Position numbers and translations under genes: made by a program. Below the pieces are notes generated by a model. That model was not told the origin of the DNA and made no database searches. It worked only from the letters and a program-made list of their open reading frames with translations. DNA of 64,000 nucleotides from Streptosporangium lutulentum (GTDB lineage: Bacteria; Actinomycetota; Actinomycetes; Streptosporangiales; Streptosporangiaceae): positions 930,001 to 994,000 of the forward strand of contig NZ_JAUSQU010000001.1 of assembly GCF_030811455.1 (NCBI RefSeq), written 5' to 3'. Of this stretch, positions 33,379-42,714 are shown piece by piece; within the stretch, counting starts at the first letter, position 1, and each line of letters begins with the position of its first letter.

Positions 33379-34590
33379 ATGCGCCGCTTGAACGCCCTCG
33401 CCGAGCGTGTCGCCTCGCGCCTCGACCTGCTCGCCGGCCGGATGGTCGACGCCTTCGTGGTGGAGGTCCCCCTCTACGCCCACCTGCCCCGGGAGCAACT
33501 GGAAGGTGAGATCCTCCAGATCTGCCGGCACAACCTGCGGCTCTTCTTCCGGGTCCTCAGCGAGAACGAGCTGCCGGGGGAGCGGGAGCTTCTCGTCGTT
33601 CGCCGCAGCGCGGCGCGACGGGCGGAGGAGCACGTGCCGCTGGAGACGGTGCTCGCGGCCTACCGCGTGGGATCGAAACTCGGCTGGCAGGCGCTCTGCG
33701 CCGAGGCGCGTCCCGAGGAGCGCGAGGACCTGCTCGAAGCCGCGCAACTGATGATCACCTACACCCAGGTCGTCACCAGCGCCGTCGCCGCCGCCTATCT
33801 CGAGGAACGCCAGGCGATCCACGACGAGGATCGGGAGGCGCGTCGCCGACTGGCCGAGGCGCTCCTCGCGGGAATGCCCGCGCATCAGCTGGCCGAGCGC
33901 GCCGGTCATCCGCTGTCCGCCGGCTACCACGTGCTGGCGGTGCGGGTCGAGTCGTCGGTGGACGAGCGCGACGAGGAGGTGGAGAGCGCGGTGGCGGCCC
34001 GCCGCAAGCTGCGGCGGATGGAGCAGAGCCTGTTCGACGACATCGGCCACGAGGTGCTCAGCGTGCTCGCACCCGGTGGCGGCGTGGTCCTTCTCCCGAT
34101 CACGGGACGGGACGACCGTGAGGGCCGGGTCGAGGCCACGGTGGCGCGGCTGGCGAAGGCCGCCGACGCGTCGGTGCTCGCGGCGGTCGCCTCCGGCGCC
34201 GGCCTCGCCGACCTGCCGTCCGCGGCGGCGGAGGCCGAACACGTGCTCCAGCTCGCCGGGCGGCTGAACGCCGCACCGGGGACGTACACCCTCGACGACG
34301 TCCTGCTGGAGTACGTGCTGGCGAGCGCCGGGCAGGTGGGCCGGCGTCTCGCGGACGTCCTGCTGCCGCTGGAGTCGGGGCCCGAGCTGGTGCAGACCCT
34401 TGAGGCCTGGTTCGCCTCCGACTTCCACCGGAGACGGACGGCGGCCGCGCTGCACATCCATCCCAACACCCTTGATTACCGGCTGACCCGGATATGCGAA
34501 CTGACCGGCTTCTCCGTGGGAACGGGACGGGGCGTCCTGGTGCTGGGGGCGGCGTTGACCCTGCGCGCACTTGGGAGAAATCACAACTGA
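33379..34590 (+). CDS. PucR-family transcriptional regulator
   Basis: The 403-residue product has an N-terminal helical sensor region (about 1-150, RsbR-like), a central GGDEF-like remnant (about 185-300) and the C-terminal PucR HTH_30 (about 335-395). The last includes TLEAWFASDFHRRRTAAALH and IHPNTLDYRLTRICELTGF. PucR-type activators respond to catabolites and often control the adjacent genes. The two secreted hydrolase-like genes downstream, in the same direction, are the likely targets; an inverted repeat lies in front of them (34625-34675). This pairing is inferred. Confidence 0.9.
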   Translation: MRRLNALAERVASRLDLLAGRMVDAFVVEVPLYAHLPREQLEGEILQICRHNLRLFFRVLSENELPGERELLVVRRSAARRAEEHVPLETVLAAYRVGSKLGWQALCAEARPEEREDLLEAAQLMITYTQVVTSAVAAAYLEERQAIHDEDREARRRLAEALLAGMPAHQLAERAGHPLSAGYHVLAVRVESSVDERDEEVESAVAARRKLRRMEQSLFDDIGHEVLSVLAPGGGVVLLPITGRDDREGRVEATVARLAKAADASVLAAVASGAGLADLPSAAAEAEHVLQLAGRLNAAPGTYTLDDVLLEYVLASAGQVGRRLADVLLPLESGPELVQTLEAWFASDFHRRRTAAALHIHPNTLDYRLTRICELTGFSVGTGRGVLVLGAALTLRALGRNHN

Positions 34591-34624
34591 CCATCAGAAC
34601 TCTCGGATGAACACCGATGGTTGC

Positions 34625-34675
34625 CGGATAAGTGATCGGGTTAGCATCCCAAGATTGCCGATTCCGGCTTATCCG
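34625..34675 (+). promoter_or_regulatory. Inverted repeat upstream of the secreted hydrolase genes
   Basis: Perfect arms CGGATAAG (34625-34632) and CTTATCCG (34668-34675) are separated by 35 bp. The downstream arm ends 11 nt before the 721-residue protein start. It is a candidate binding site for the PucR-type regulator just upstream. Confidence 0.5.
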
Positions 34676-34686
34676 AGGAATGCATC

Positions 34687-36852
34687 ATGAATCGCTCGTT
34701 GGCTCTCTTCAGCGCGCTGGTCGTCACGGCCGCCCTGACGGTGGGCACGCCTGTGGCCGCGGCCACAGGCACACCGCCGCCGACCCCTACTCCCAGTGCC
34801 GATGCCGAATTCGGTCCCGGTCATGGCGGCCCGCAGCCCGGCTGCGACCCGATCGACCCCGCCGCCTGCCTGCTGCCTTTCCCCAATGACTATTTCACCG
34901 TTCCCGATCGGTCCACCGCCACCGGCCGTCGCGTTGCCTTCTCGCCCGGGATGATGCCTCAGAACATTGCCGGAACCCCGATCGACCCCACCGAATGGAA
35001 CCGCAACGACGGCTTCAGCCCCGGCACGCCGATCCTCACCCGGGTGCCCGGGATCGATCTGAAGAAGACCAAGGCCGCGCCGATCACCGATATCGGCAGG
35101 TCGCTCGACGACGACGCGCCGATCGTGCTGCTCAACGCCAGAACCGGCAAGCGCACGCCGTACTGGGCGGAACTCGACGCCAACGCGACCGATCCCGCCC
35201 GCCAGGCTCTGATCATCCGTCCGGCCGCGAACCTCGCGGAGGGCACGCGCTACATCGTCGCCCTTCGCTCGATGCGGGACAAGGCTGGGCGCATCATCCC
35301 GGCCGGCCCCGCGTTCGCGGCGTACGCCGACTCCCGGCACGGCCACGGAAAGGTCGACGATCGGCGCCTCGGGCAGATGAAGGACATCTTCGCGAAGCTG
35401 GAGAGGGCCGGGGTCGATCGGCGCGGCCTCTACCTCGCCTGGGATTTCACCGTCGCCAGCGAGCGCGGTCTCTCGGAGCGGATGCTGCACATCCGCGACG
35501 ACGCCTTCCGTCAGCTCGGTGACACCGACCTCTCCGACAAGTCGGTCAAGGGCCGCTCTCCGCGATTCACCGTCGACTCGGTGCAGGACTTCGGGCAGTG
35601 CGGTGCCGACGGGTGCCAGCAGGGCGAGAACGACCAGGTCGCCCGCCGCGTCGCGGGGAACGTCTTCGTGCCGTGCTATCTCGACGAGACCAACTGCCCC
35701 ACCGGATCGACGTTCCACTACTCGAAGGGATCCTCGCTGCCGACCCAGATCCCCGGCAACGAGCGGGCCGCGAACTTCATCTGCAACATTCCCCGCTCGG
35801 CCGTCTCCGGCGAGCGGATCCGCAAGGCGCACCCGTCGCTGTACGGCCACGGCCTGCTCGGCAGCGCGGACGAGGTCGACTCCGGCAAGCTGTACACGAT
35901 CGGCGACGACAACGGCATCATGTTCTGCGCGACCGACTGGATCGGGCTCGCAAGGGACGACCGGGCGACCGCCCCCGAAACCTACCGCGACATCTCGAAG
36001 TTCCCCACGGCCGCCGACCGCGGGCAGCAGGGAATGCTCGACTTCCTCTACCTGGGCCGGGCGATGATCCACCCGGACGGCTTCGCGGCCGACCCCGCCT
36101 TCAGGTTCGAGAAGAACGGCCGGACCGAGTCGGTCGTCGACACCCGCGAACTGCTCTACATGGGCGGAAGCCAGGGCGGCATCATGGGCGGCGCCCTCAC
36201 CGCGGTCGCCCCCGACTTCACCAAGGCCGTGCTCGGCGTCCCCGGCATGAACTACAGCCTGCAGCTCAACCGCAGCGTCGACTTCGCGCCGTTCCAGACG
36301 ATCTTCGACCAGAACTACCCCGACAAGCTCGACCAGCAGGTCATCTTCGGCCTGCTGCAGATGTTGTGGGACCGTTCGGAGGCCAGCGGCTACGCGCACC
36401 ACATGACGACCGACACCTACCCGGACACGCCCGAGCACAAGGTGCTCATGCTCGTGTCCTACGGTGACCACCAGGTCTCCACCTGGGCCTCGGCGGTCGA
36501 GGCGCGCACCATCGGCGCCCGCATCCGCACCCCCGTCCTCGACCCCGGGCGGTCGCAGGAGAAGACGCCGTTCTGGGGGATCCCGGAGATCAAGCGGTCG
36601 CCGTACCGCGGGCCGGCGACCATCACGGTCTGGGACATCGGGCCACTGCGCACCGTGGACGGCGAGGTCAAGGGGACACCGCCGCCGCCCGTCGAGAACG
36701 TGCCCAACGACGAGGGCGTGGACCCGCACGGGCCGGACGCCACGGAGACCGCGGCGGGGCAGGAGCAACTGGCGACCTTCCTCCTCGACGGCGTGGTCGT
36801 CGACACCTGCGGAAACCGCCCCTGCTACCTCGATGGCTGGACCGGGCCGTGA
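34687..36852 (+). CDS. Secreted alpha/beta-hydrolase-like protein
   Basis: The 721-residue product has a signal peptide (about 1-25, GTPVAAA). A nucleophile-elbow-like GGSQGGIMGG lies at about residue 495 and a late SYGDHQV. Eight or more cysteines in the mature part (e.g. GQCGADGCQQ, DTCGNRPCYL) suggest disulphides outside the cell. It looks like a serine hydrolase of unknown substrate, perhaps acting on a polymer or plant/fungal ester. GAGGAATGC precedes the ATG. It is 41 nt upstream of the DUF6351 gene, so the two form an operon behind the PucR regulator. Confidence 0.8.
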   Translation: MNRSLALFSALVVTAALTVGTPVAAATGTPPPTPTPSADAEFGPGHGGPQPGCDPIDPAACLLPFPNDYFTVPDRSTATGRRVAFSPGMMPQNIAGTPIDPTEWNRNDGFSPGTPILTRVPGIDLKKTKAAPITDIGRSLDDDAPIVLLNARTGKRTPYWAELDANATDPARQALIIRPAANLAEGTRYIVALRSMRDKAGRIIPAGPAFAAYADSRHGHGKVDDRRLGQMKDIFAKLERAGVDRRGLYLAWDFTVASERGLSERMLHIRDDAFRQLGDTDLSDKSVKGRSPRFTVDSVQDFGQCGADGCQQGENDQVARRVAGNVFVPCYLDETNCPTGSTFHYSKGSSLPTQIPGNERAANFICNIPRSAVSGERIRKAHPSLYGHGLLGSADEVDSGKLYTIGDDNGIMFCATDWIGLARDDRATAPETYRDISKFPTAADRGQQGMLDFLYLGRAMIHPDGFAADPAFRFEKNGRTESVVDTRELLYMGGSQGGIMGGALTAVAPDFTKAVLGVPGMNYSLQLNRSVDFAPFQTIFDQNYPDKLDQQVIFGLLQMLWDRSEASGYAHHMTTDTYPDTPEHKVLMLVSYGDHQVSTWASAVEARTIGARIRTPVLDPGRSQEKTPFWGIPEIKRSPYRGPATITVWDIGPLRTVDGEVKGTPPPPVENVPNDEGVDPHGPDATETAAGQEQLATFLLDGVVVDTCGNRPCYLDGWTGP

Positions 36853-36893
36853 CCCGCCAGGCGTCCATGAGCACGAGATCTCAGGAGTAGATC

Positions 36894-39281
36894 ATGAATT
36901 CCCCCTCCGGCGGACGGCGCCGGTACCTCGCCGTCATCGCGTCACTGACCATCGCCACCATGCTCACCGCGGCCGGCCCCGCGGTGGCGTCCGCGCACGA
37001 CCGTCCGTCCTCGGACGGGCAGAACGGCCGAGACGGGCAGAACGACCGGAACGAGCACGACCTGCAGATCACGGTGCTGTCCAGCCGGCCCGACCAGGTG
37101 TCGGGCGGTGACGCGCGGGTGCGGGTGCAGGTACCGGAGAGCGTGTCGCCACGCCACGTGAGGATCCGTCTCAACGGCGCCGAGGTCACGCGCGACTTCT
37201 CCCCGGGCGAGCAGCGGCAGACGCTCGTCGGTCTCGTCGACGGGATGCGGCTCGGCCGCAACGTCCTCACGGCGGAGACCGAGGGCGGTCGCCGGCTCGA
37301 CGCCCGGCTCACGCTGACCAACCACGACATCACCGGGCCGATCTTCTCCGGCCCCCATCAGCAGCCGTTCGTCTGCAAGACCGAGGAGTCGGGGCTGGGC
37401 CAGCCACTGGCCGACAACCAGCAGCACATCGGTCTGCCGGTCTTCGCGCTCGACGCGAACGGGCAGAAGACCGATCGGATCACCGGGTGGAGCCGCGACT
37501 GCAGCGTCAAGCCGCGGGTCGACTACGTCTACCGGACCACGGACGGCGCCTGGAAGCCGCTGCCGGCCGACGGTGGCCGGCCCGATGACCTCGCCACCAC
37601 CACGACGCTCGACGGAACCGTCCGCGACTTCGTCGTCCGCTGGGAGCGCGGCACGATCAACCGGTTCATCTACAGCATCGCGATGCTGAGCCCGCTCCGC
37701 GTGGACGAGGAACACCCCGCCGACTCGGCCTGGAACAAACGCCTGATCTACAGCTTCAGCTCGGGTGGGGTCGGGATCGGGTACAACCAGGGTGATCTCG
37801 GCACCAAGCTCAACGACATGTACTACGCCGAGGAGGGGCTGGCCGCCGGGTACGCCGTGACCTACTCCACGGGCAACGACACCGGAAACCACTACAACCT
37901 CCAACTCGGTGGCGAGACCGCTCTCATGGTGAAGGAGCGGTTCGTGGAGCAGCACGGGGCGCCCCTGTACACCGTCGGCATCGGCGCCTCCGGCGGCGGC
38001 ATCCAGCAGTACGTGTACGGGCAGAACCACCCCGGCCTCATCGACGCCGCCATCCCCGTGTACGCCTATCCGGACATGGTCACCCAGGGCATCCACGTCG
38101 CCGACTGCGAGCTGCTCGAGCACTACATGGACGTCACCGCCGCGGACAACCCCAAGTGGCAGGACTGGGACAACCGCAAGCTGATCGAGGGGATGAACTC
38201 GAGCGGCACGGTCCGCAATCCGTACACGGGAAAGCCCGGCTCCAGCGAGTGCGTCAACGGCTGGCGGGGACTCAGCCCGCTGACCCTCAACCCGCACTAC
38301 GGGTCGGCCGGCTCGAACCAGGGCCTGATGGAGCCCAAGGGCGTCATGGACACGGTGAAGTGGACTCATTTTGATGACCTGCGCAACATCTACGGGGTGG
38401 GGCCGAACGGCTTCGCGCGGCAGACCTTCGACAACGTCGGCGTCCAGTACGGGCTGGGGGCGCTCAAGGACGGCACGCTGACCCCCGCGGAGTTCCTGCA
38501 GCTCAACGCCACCGTCGGCGGCTGGAAGAAGCCGGAGGACATGGTGCAGGAAGGGGCGCCGTTCGTGCCCGGCGGCACGTACGACCCGTGGAGCTCGCGC
38601 AACATGACGCTGAGCCCGGACGGCGGGACGACCCCGGCTCCTCGCACCGAGGGCGATGTCGGCGCCATGGAGGCGGCCCACCGCGCCGGTCTCGTCTTCC
38701 GGGGCCAGATCGACATCCCGATCATCGACTGGCGGCACTACCTCGAAGACGAGCTGAACATGCACAACAGCCGGCAGTCCTTCGTCAGCCGGGAACGCAT
38801 CGTCGACGCACGGGGAAACGCGGACAACCAGGCCATCTGGTTCACGGACGCGCGGCCCGACGGCGCCACGTCCAGCCCGCTCACCGAGGCGTTCAAGGTC
38901 ATGGACCAGTGGATGGAGAACATCCGGAAGAACCCGAAGCGCACCACCGGCCAGAACAAGCCCTCGGCCGCCGAAGACCGCTGCTTCGACACCGGCGGCC
39001 GGCTCATCGCCTCCGGCAGGCACGTCTGGGACGGAATCCTCGACGACCGGCAGGAGGGGGCCTGCACCAAGCTGTTCCCCATCCACTCCACGTCGCGCGT
39101 CGTCGCCGGCGGGCCTTTCGACGAGGCGATGTACAAGTGCCGGCTCCAGCCGGTGGAGAAGGCCGTGGCCAGGGGCGACTACGGATCGTGGCGCCCCGAC
39201 CCGGCGCAGCGGGCCACGCTGAAGAAGATCTTCCCGACCGGGGTCTGCGACTACACCAAGCCGCCGGTGGGCCGCCCCTGA
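36894..39281 (+). CDS. DUF6351 family secreted protein (tannase-like hydrolase fold)
   Basis: The 795-residue product has a signal peptide (about 1-32, ending PAVASA). The N-terminal segment ITVLSSRPDQVSGGDARVRV is typical of DUF6351, and a GIGASGGGIQQYVYGQNHPG block looks like a nucleophile elbow. Late cysteines (DRCFDTGG, EGACTKLFP) fit an extracellular protein. DUF6351 proteins are described only as hypothetical; a hydrolase role, perhaps on aromatic esters, is inferred from the elbow and its operon partner. The family name is from memory and should be confirmed by profile search. A strong hairpin ends the unit. Confidence 0.8.
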   Translation: MNSPSGGRRRYLAVIASLTIATMLTAAGPAVASAHDRPSSDGQNGRDGQNDRNEHDLQITVLSSRPDQVSGGDARVRVQVPESVSPRHVRIRLNGAEVTRDFSPGEQRQTLVGLVDGMRLGRNVLTAETEGGRRLDARLTLTNHDITGPIFSGPHQQPFVCKTEESGLGQPLADNQQHIGLPVFALDANGQKTDRITGWSRDCSVKPRVDYVYRTTDGAWKPLPADGGRPDDLATTTTLDGTVRDFVVRWERGTINRFIYSIAMLSPLRVDEEHPADSAWNKRLIYSFSSGGVGIGYNQGDLGTKLNDMYYAEEGLAAGYAVTYSTGNDTGNHYNLQLGGETALMVKERFVEQHGAPLYTVGIGASGGGIQQYVYGQNHPGLIDAAIPVYAYPDMVTQGIHVADCELLEHYMDVTAADNPKWQDWDNRKLIEGMNSSGTVRNPYTGKPGSSECVNGWRGLSPLTLNPHYGSAGSNQGLMEPKGVMDTVKWTHFDDLRNIYGVGPNGFARQTFDNVGVQYGLGALKDGTLTPAEFLQLNATVGGWKKPEDMVQEGAPFVPGGTYDPWSSRNMTLSPDGGTTPAPRTEGDVGAMEAAHRAGLVFRGQIDIPIIDWRHYLEDELNMHNSRQSFVSRERIVDARGNADNQAIWFTDARPDGATSSPLTEAFKVMDQWMENIRKNPKRTTGQNKPSAAEDRCFDTGGRLIASGRHVWDGILDDRQEGACTKLFPIHSTSRVVAGGPFDEAMYKCRLQPVEKAVARGDYGSWRPDPAQRATLKKIFPTGVCDYTKPPVGRP

Positions 39282-39335
39282 GCCGCCGATCCACACCGCT
39301 GACCACGAAGTTCTGAACCTTCACCGCCTCTGATC

Positions 39336-39376
39336 CGACGAGGGGCGCCGGCCTGCCGGGCCGGCGCCCCTCGTCG
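39336..39376 (+). terminator. Strong terminator hairpin
   Basis: Perfect 18-bp arms CGACGAGGGGCGCCGGCC (39336-39353) and GGCCGGCGCCCCTCGTCG (39359-39376) enclose TGCCG. It lies 54 nt after the DUF6351 gene and before the convergent FAD oxidase gene. Confidence 0.85.
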
Positions 39377-39512
39377 TGTGGGGCCCCGGCGGCGATCACG
39401 GAGAGTCCGGCCGCCGACGGGTGCCGACCGGCGAGGGCCGTGGACGCCGGCGGGGGTCACTTCGCGAAGGCGCCGTCGCCACCGGTGATCCACGGGATGG
39501 ACGACGCCCTCC

Positions 39513-40883
39513 TCAGATGATCTTGCCGGGGTTGAGTATCCCGGCCGGGTCCAGCGCGGACTTGATCGCGCGGTGCAGCGCCAGCACGTCCTCGCCCAGC
39601 TCGGCGTGCATGCCGCGCTTCTTCAGCAGGCCCACGCCGTGCTCGCCGGTGACGGTGCCGCCGAGCGCGATCGCGTCGTCCAGGATGGCCTCGAACGCCA
39701 GTTGTGCCCGGGCGCGCGCCTCCTCGTCCCCGGCGGGGACGACGATCAGCGGATGCAGGTTGCCGTCGCCGGCGTGCGCGATGTTGGCGATGTGCACGTC
39801 GTGCGTCCGGGCGTGCCTCTCGATGCGGGCCAGCATCTCCGGCACCAGGCCGCGCGGCACGCACACGTCCTCCGTCAGCACCGGCCCCAGACGTTCCAGC
39901 GCCGGGTACGCCAGTCGCCGGGCGGAGAACAGCGCCTCCGCCTCCTCCGCGTCCGTCGAGCGGGTGCTGAAGACGGCGCCGGCCTCGTCGAAGCACGCCT
40001 GCAGCGCCGCCGCCTCCTCCTCGTCGCCGGTGTCCACCCGGCCGAGCAGCAGCACGTCGCCGAGGTCGGCCAGACCCATGTTCTTCCAGTCGTCCACGGC
40101 CCGCAGGCAGTAACGGTCGACCAGCTCCAGCGCGCTCGGCGTGATGCCGGAGGCGGCCACGGCGGCCACCGCCCGTCCCGCGGACACCAGCGAGTCGAAC
40201 GCGCCCACGATCGTCATCGGCGGGCTCTCCGGCAGCCGCAGCAGCCGCACGGTGATCTCGGTGATCACGCCCAGCGTGCCCTCCGAACCGACGAACAACC
40301 CGGCCAGGTCGTAGCCGGCCACGCCCTTCCTGGTCCTGCGGCCCACCCTCACCAGGTCACCGGCCGCGGTGACCACCTGCAGGCCGAGCACGTAGTCGCG
40401 GGTCACGCCGTACTTCACGCAGCAGACGCCGCCCGCGTTGGTGGCCGCGTTGCCGCCGATCGTGGACCACGGAGAGCTGGCCGGGTCGGGCGGGTACCAC
40501 AGGCCGTGCTCGGCCGCCGCGGCCCGCAGCCGATCGTTGACCACGCCGGGCTGGACGACCGCGAGCTGCTCGTCCGTGTCGATCTCCAGGATGCGGTCCA
40601 TGCCGTCGAGGGCCAGGAGTACGCAGCCGTCCACGGCGTTCGCGCCGCCGGACAGGCCCGTTCCCGCGCCGCGCGGCACGATCGGCACCCGGTGCTCGGC
40701 GCAGGCCGCCACCACCCGGCGCACCTGCTCGGCGTTCTCGGGCCTGACCAGCGCGACGGCCTGCCCCGCCGGTGCCCAAGCGGCCTGGTCGCGGGAGTAG
40801 GCGGCCACCACGTCGGGGTCGGTGACGATCCGGTTCGAAGGCAGGGCGGCGGACAAGACCTCTGAGAACTGCACGGACAGCAC
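39513..40883 (-). CDS. FAD-linked oxidase, GlcD-like
   Basis: The 456-residue product has the PCMH-type FAD domain (PRGAGTGLSGGANAVDGCVL and SPWSTIGGNAATNAGG). The C-terminal FAD-oxidase cap carries HAGDGNLHPLIVV and TGEHGVGLLKKRGM, with the conserved HAGDGN...EHGVG signature of glycolate/lactate-type dehydrogenases. It oxidises a 2-hydroxy acid, passing electrons to a partner not encoded nearby. No separate Fe-S subunit gene is adjacent. The GTG at 40883 is the best start; the frame extends to 41087. Exact substrate unknown. Confidence 0.93.
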   Translation of the reverse strand: MLSVQFSEVLSAALPSNRIVTDPDVVAAYSRDQAAWAPAGQAVALVRPENAEQVRRVVAACAEHRVPIVPRGAGTGLSGGANAVDGCVLLALDGMDRILEIDTDEQLAVVQPGVVNDRLRAAAAEHGLWYPPDPASSPWSTIGGNAATNAGGVCCVKYGVTRDYVLGLQVVTAAGDLVRVGRRTRKGVAGYDLAGLFVGSEGTLGVITEITVRLLRLPESPPMTIVGAFDSLVSAGRAVAAVAASGITPSALELVDRYCLRAVDDWKNMGLADLGDVLLLGRVDTGDEEEAAALQACFDEAGAVFSTRSTDAEEAEALFSARRLAYPALERLGPVLTEDVCVPRGLVPEMLARIERHARTHDVHIANIAHAGDGNLHPLIVVPAGDEEARARAQLAFEAILDDAIALGGTVTGEHGVGLLKKRGMHAELGEDVLALHRAIKSALDPAGILNPGKII

Positions 40884-41056
40884 CGTAACAAGCGGACCGC
40901 GGCCGAGGCGAGGGGGGCTGCCTCCACCGCTTCGCCGGCGGACGACGCCGGCTTCGCGGAGCGCCACCGAGCACCCTGACCTGCGGGCCGTCAGATGATT
41001 CGGGTTAGGGTTATGGGATTCACCGCGTTCTCCTGACCCGCCCTCTTGAGATGGAT

Positions 41057-41075
41057 TCAAGGGGATATATCTTGA
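41057..41075 (+). promoter_or_regulatory. Inverted repeat before the molybdopterin operon
   Basis: TCAAG-GGGATATAT-CTTGA has perfect 5-bp arms around an AT-rich centre, 27 nt upstream of the oxidoreductase start. It may be an operator or part of the promoter. Confidence 0.35.
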
Positions 41076-41101
41076 TCGTCCTGACATGACGATATTGGGA
41101 G

Positions 41102-41710
41102 GTGGGCGTCATCGGCACCGTCTCACCGGGGTTCTTCGGGCGCAGGCGCGCCAAGGCACCCGATCTGCCACCGGGGCAGTACCTGACCGAGGACTTCCCC
41201 GTGCTTTCGGCCGGACCCACGCCCCGCATCTCCACGGAGGCCTGGAGCTTCGGCATCACCACCGAGACCGGGGAGGTGAGGCGCTGGAACTGGGCGGAGT
41301 TCAACGCCCTCGCCATGGAGCGGCCCACGGTCGACCTGCACTGCGTCACCAAGTGGTCAAAGCTCGGCACCACCTGGGAGGGCGTCCCGCTGGAGACGCT
41401 CCTCGCCGGCGTGGAGACGTCCGCGGAGTACGCCGTGGCGGAATCCTACGGCGGCTACACCACCAACCTTCCCCTGGAGGACCTCCTCGACGGGAAGGCG
41501 TGGATCGCGGTCCGCTACGACGGCGAGCCCATCACTCCGGCGCACGGCGGCCCCGCCCGGTTGCTCGTGCCGCATCTGTACTTCTGGAAGAGCGCCAAGT
41601 GGGTGCGCGGCATCCGGCTTCTCAACGACGACGAACCGGGGTTCTGGGAGAGCGTCGGTTATCACAACTACGGAGACCCATGGCGCGAGCAACGGTACTG
41701 GGGCGACTGA
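41102..41710 (+). CDS. Molybdopterin-dependent oxidoreductase (sulfite-oxidase fold)
   Basis: The 202-residue product has the oxidoreductase molybdopterin domain, with the Mo-ligand cysteine in LHCVTKWSKLGTTWEGV and the substrate-pocket region ARLLVPHLYFWKSAKWVRGI. It belongs to the short YedY-like group without haem. It reduces or oxidises an unknown small substrate. The start is GTG 41102, with GGGAGG directly in front; the spacing is very short, so the true start may differ. It overlaps the next gene by 31 nt; electrons probably come from that ferredoxin-reductase-like protein. Confidence 0.9.
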   Translation: MGVIGTVSPGFFGRRRAKAPDLPPGQYLTEDFPVLSAGPTPRISTEAWSFGITTETGEVRRWNWAEFNALAMERPTVDLHCVTKWSKLGTTWEGVPLETLLAGVETSAEYAVAESYGGYTTNLPLEDLLDGKAWIAVRYDGEPITPAHGGPARLLVPHLYFWKSAKWVRGIRLLNDDEPGFWESVGYHNYGDPWREQRYWGD

Positions 41711-42438
41711 CCTGGCGGGTCGCCACGGTGGCCGCCGTGCGCGACGAGACCCAGAACGCCCGCACGATCGTCCTGGACCTGCCCGACTGGCCGGGCCACC
41801 TCGCCGGTCAGCATGTCGACGTACGGCTCACCGCCCCTGACGGTTACTCCACCGAGCGGTCGTACTCCATCGCCTCGGCGCCGGAGGGAAACCGCCTGGA
41901 GCTGACCGTCGATCTGCTGCCCGACGGCGAGGTCTCGCCCTACCTCGCGCGGGTGCTCTCCGCGGGAGACCCGCTGGAGATCCGCGGCCCGATCGGCGGC
42001 TGGTTCGTGTGGCGCCCCGAGCGGCCGGAACCGGTGCAGTTGATCGCGGGCGGCTCCGGCGTCGTCCCGCTCATGGCGATGATCCGCACCCGTGAGGCCG
42101 GCGGCGCCCGGGCCCCGTTCCGGCTGCTGTATTCCACGCGTGGGCCCGAGGCGGCGTTCTACCGCGACGAGCTGCGACGATCGAGTGAGAACGGCTCCGG
42201 CCTGAGCGTCACCTACGCCTACACGCGCGAGGTGCCCCAGGACTGGGAACGGCCGCCCGGTCGCGTCGACGCCGGCCTGCTCGCCCAGGCCGCCTGGGCG
42301 CCGGAGCGGGAGCCGATCAGCTTCGTGTGCGGGCCCACCGGCTTCGTGGAGAACGTCGCCGATCTGCTCGTCTCGGCGGGACACGACCCCGCACGCATCC
42401 GCACCGAACGATTCGGCCCCAGTGGAGGACAACCATGA
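41680..42438 (+). CDS. Ferredoxin-NADP reductase-like FAD/NAD(P) protein
   Basis: The 252-residue product has the FNR-like FAD motif YSTERSYSIASAPE, a pyrophosphate loop IAGGSGVVPLMAMIR for NAD(P), and VCGPTGFVENVADLLV near the end. There is no Fe-S domain. It should feed electrons to the upstream molybdopterin protein. GGAGA precedes the ATG at 41680. It is coupled to the downstream DUF6510 gene by ATGA (42435-42438). Confidence 0.93.
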   Translation: MARATVLGRLTWRVATVAAVRDETQNARTIVLDLPDWPGHLAGQHVDVRLTAPDGYSTERSYSIASAPEGNRLELTVDLLPDGEVSPYLARVLSAGDPLEIRGPIGGWFVWRPERPEPVQLIAGGSGVVPLMAMIRTREAGGARAPFRLLYSTRGPEAAFYRDELRRSSENGSGLSVTYAYTREVPQDWERPPGRVDAGLLAQAAWAPEREPISFVCGPTGFVENVADLLVSAGHDPARIRTERFGPSGGQP

Positions 42439-42707
42439 CCGAGGACCACATCGACGGGAACGCCGCCGGGGGAGCCCTGCGAGACATCTTCACCGTCGAT
42501 CTGACCGCCGCCGTGGGGCGGTGTTCGAGTTGCTCCCAGAGCCTCGCGCTGGCCGAGGCACGCCTCTACACCCAGGCTCCCGGGCTGGTGGCCCGCTGCC
42601 CGGGGTGCGAGGAGGTCGTGTTCCGGCTCGTACGGGGACCCGGCCGCGCGTGGCTGGACATGCGCGGGGTGACGTGCGTGCAGTTCGAGCTGCCCACCGG
42701 CTCCTGA
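42435..42707 (+). CDS. DUF6510 zinc-ribbon protein
   Basis: The 90-residue product carries two CxxC pairs, RCSSCSQSLAL and ARCPGCEEVVF, forming a zinc ribbon, plus a late cysteine in GVTCVQFELP. The small family is usually found with this reductase and molybdopterin protein, suggesting a shared assembly or electron-transfer role; the function is not established. Start and stop overlap/abut neighbours (ATGA with the reductase, 7 nt before the convergent DUF916 gene). Confidence 0.85.
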   Translation: MTEDHIDGNAAGGALRDIFTVDLTAAVGRCSSCSQSLALAEARLYTQAPGLVARCPGCEEVVFRLVRGPGRAWLDMRGVTCVQFELPTGS

Positions 42708-42714
42708 CGGCGGT

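Noticed and set aside
36942..39296. 784-residue minus-strand frame over the DUF6351 gene
   Set aside because: It is an antisense shadow with repetitive Val/Gly/Arg composition; the plus-strand frame has a signal peptide and family motifs.
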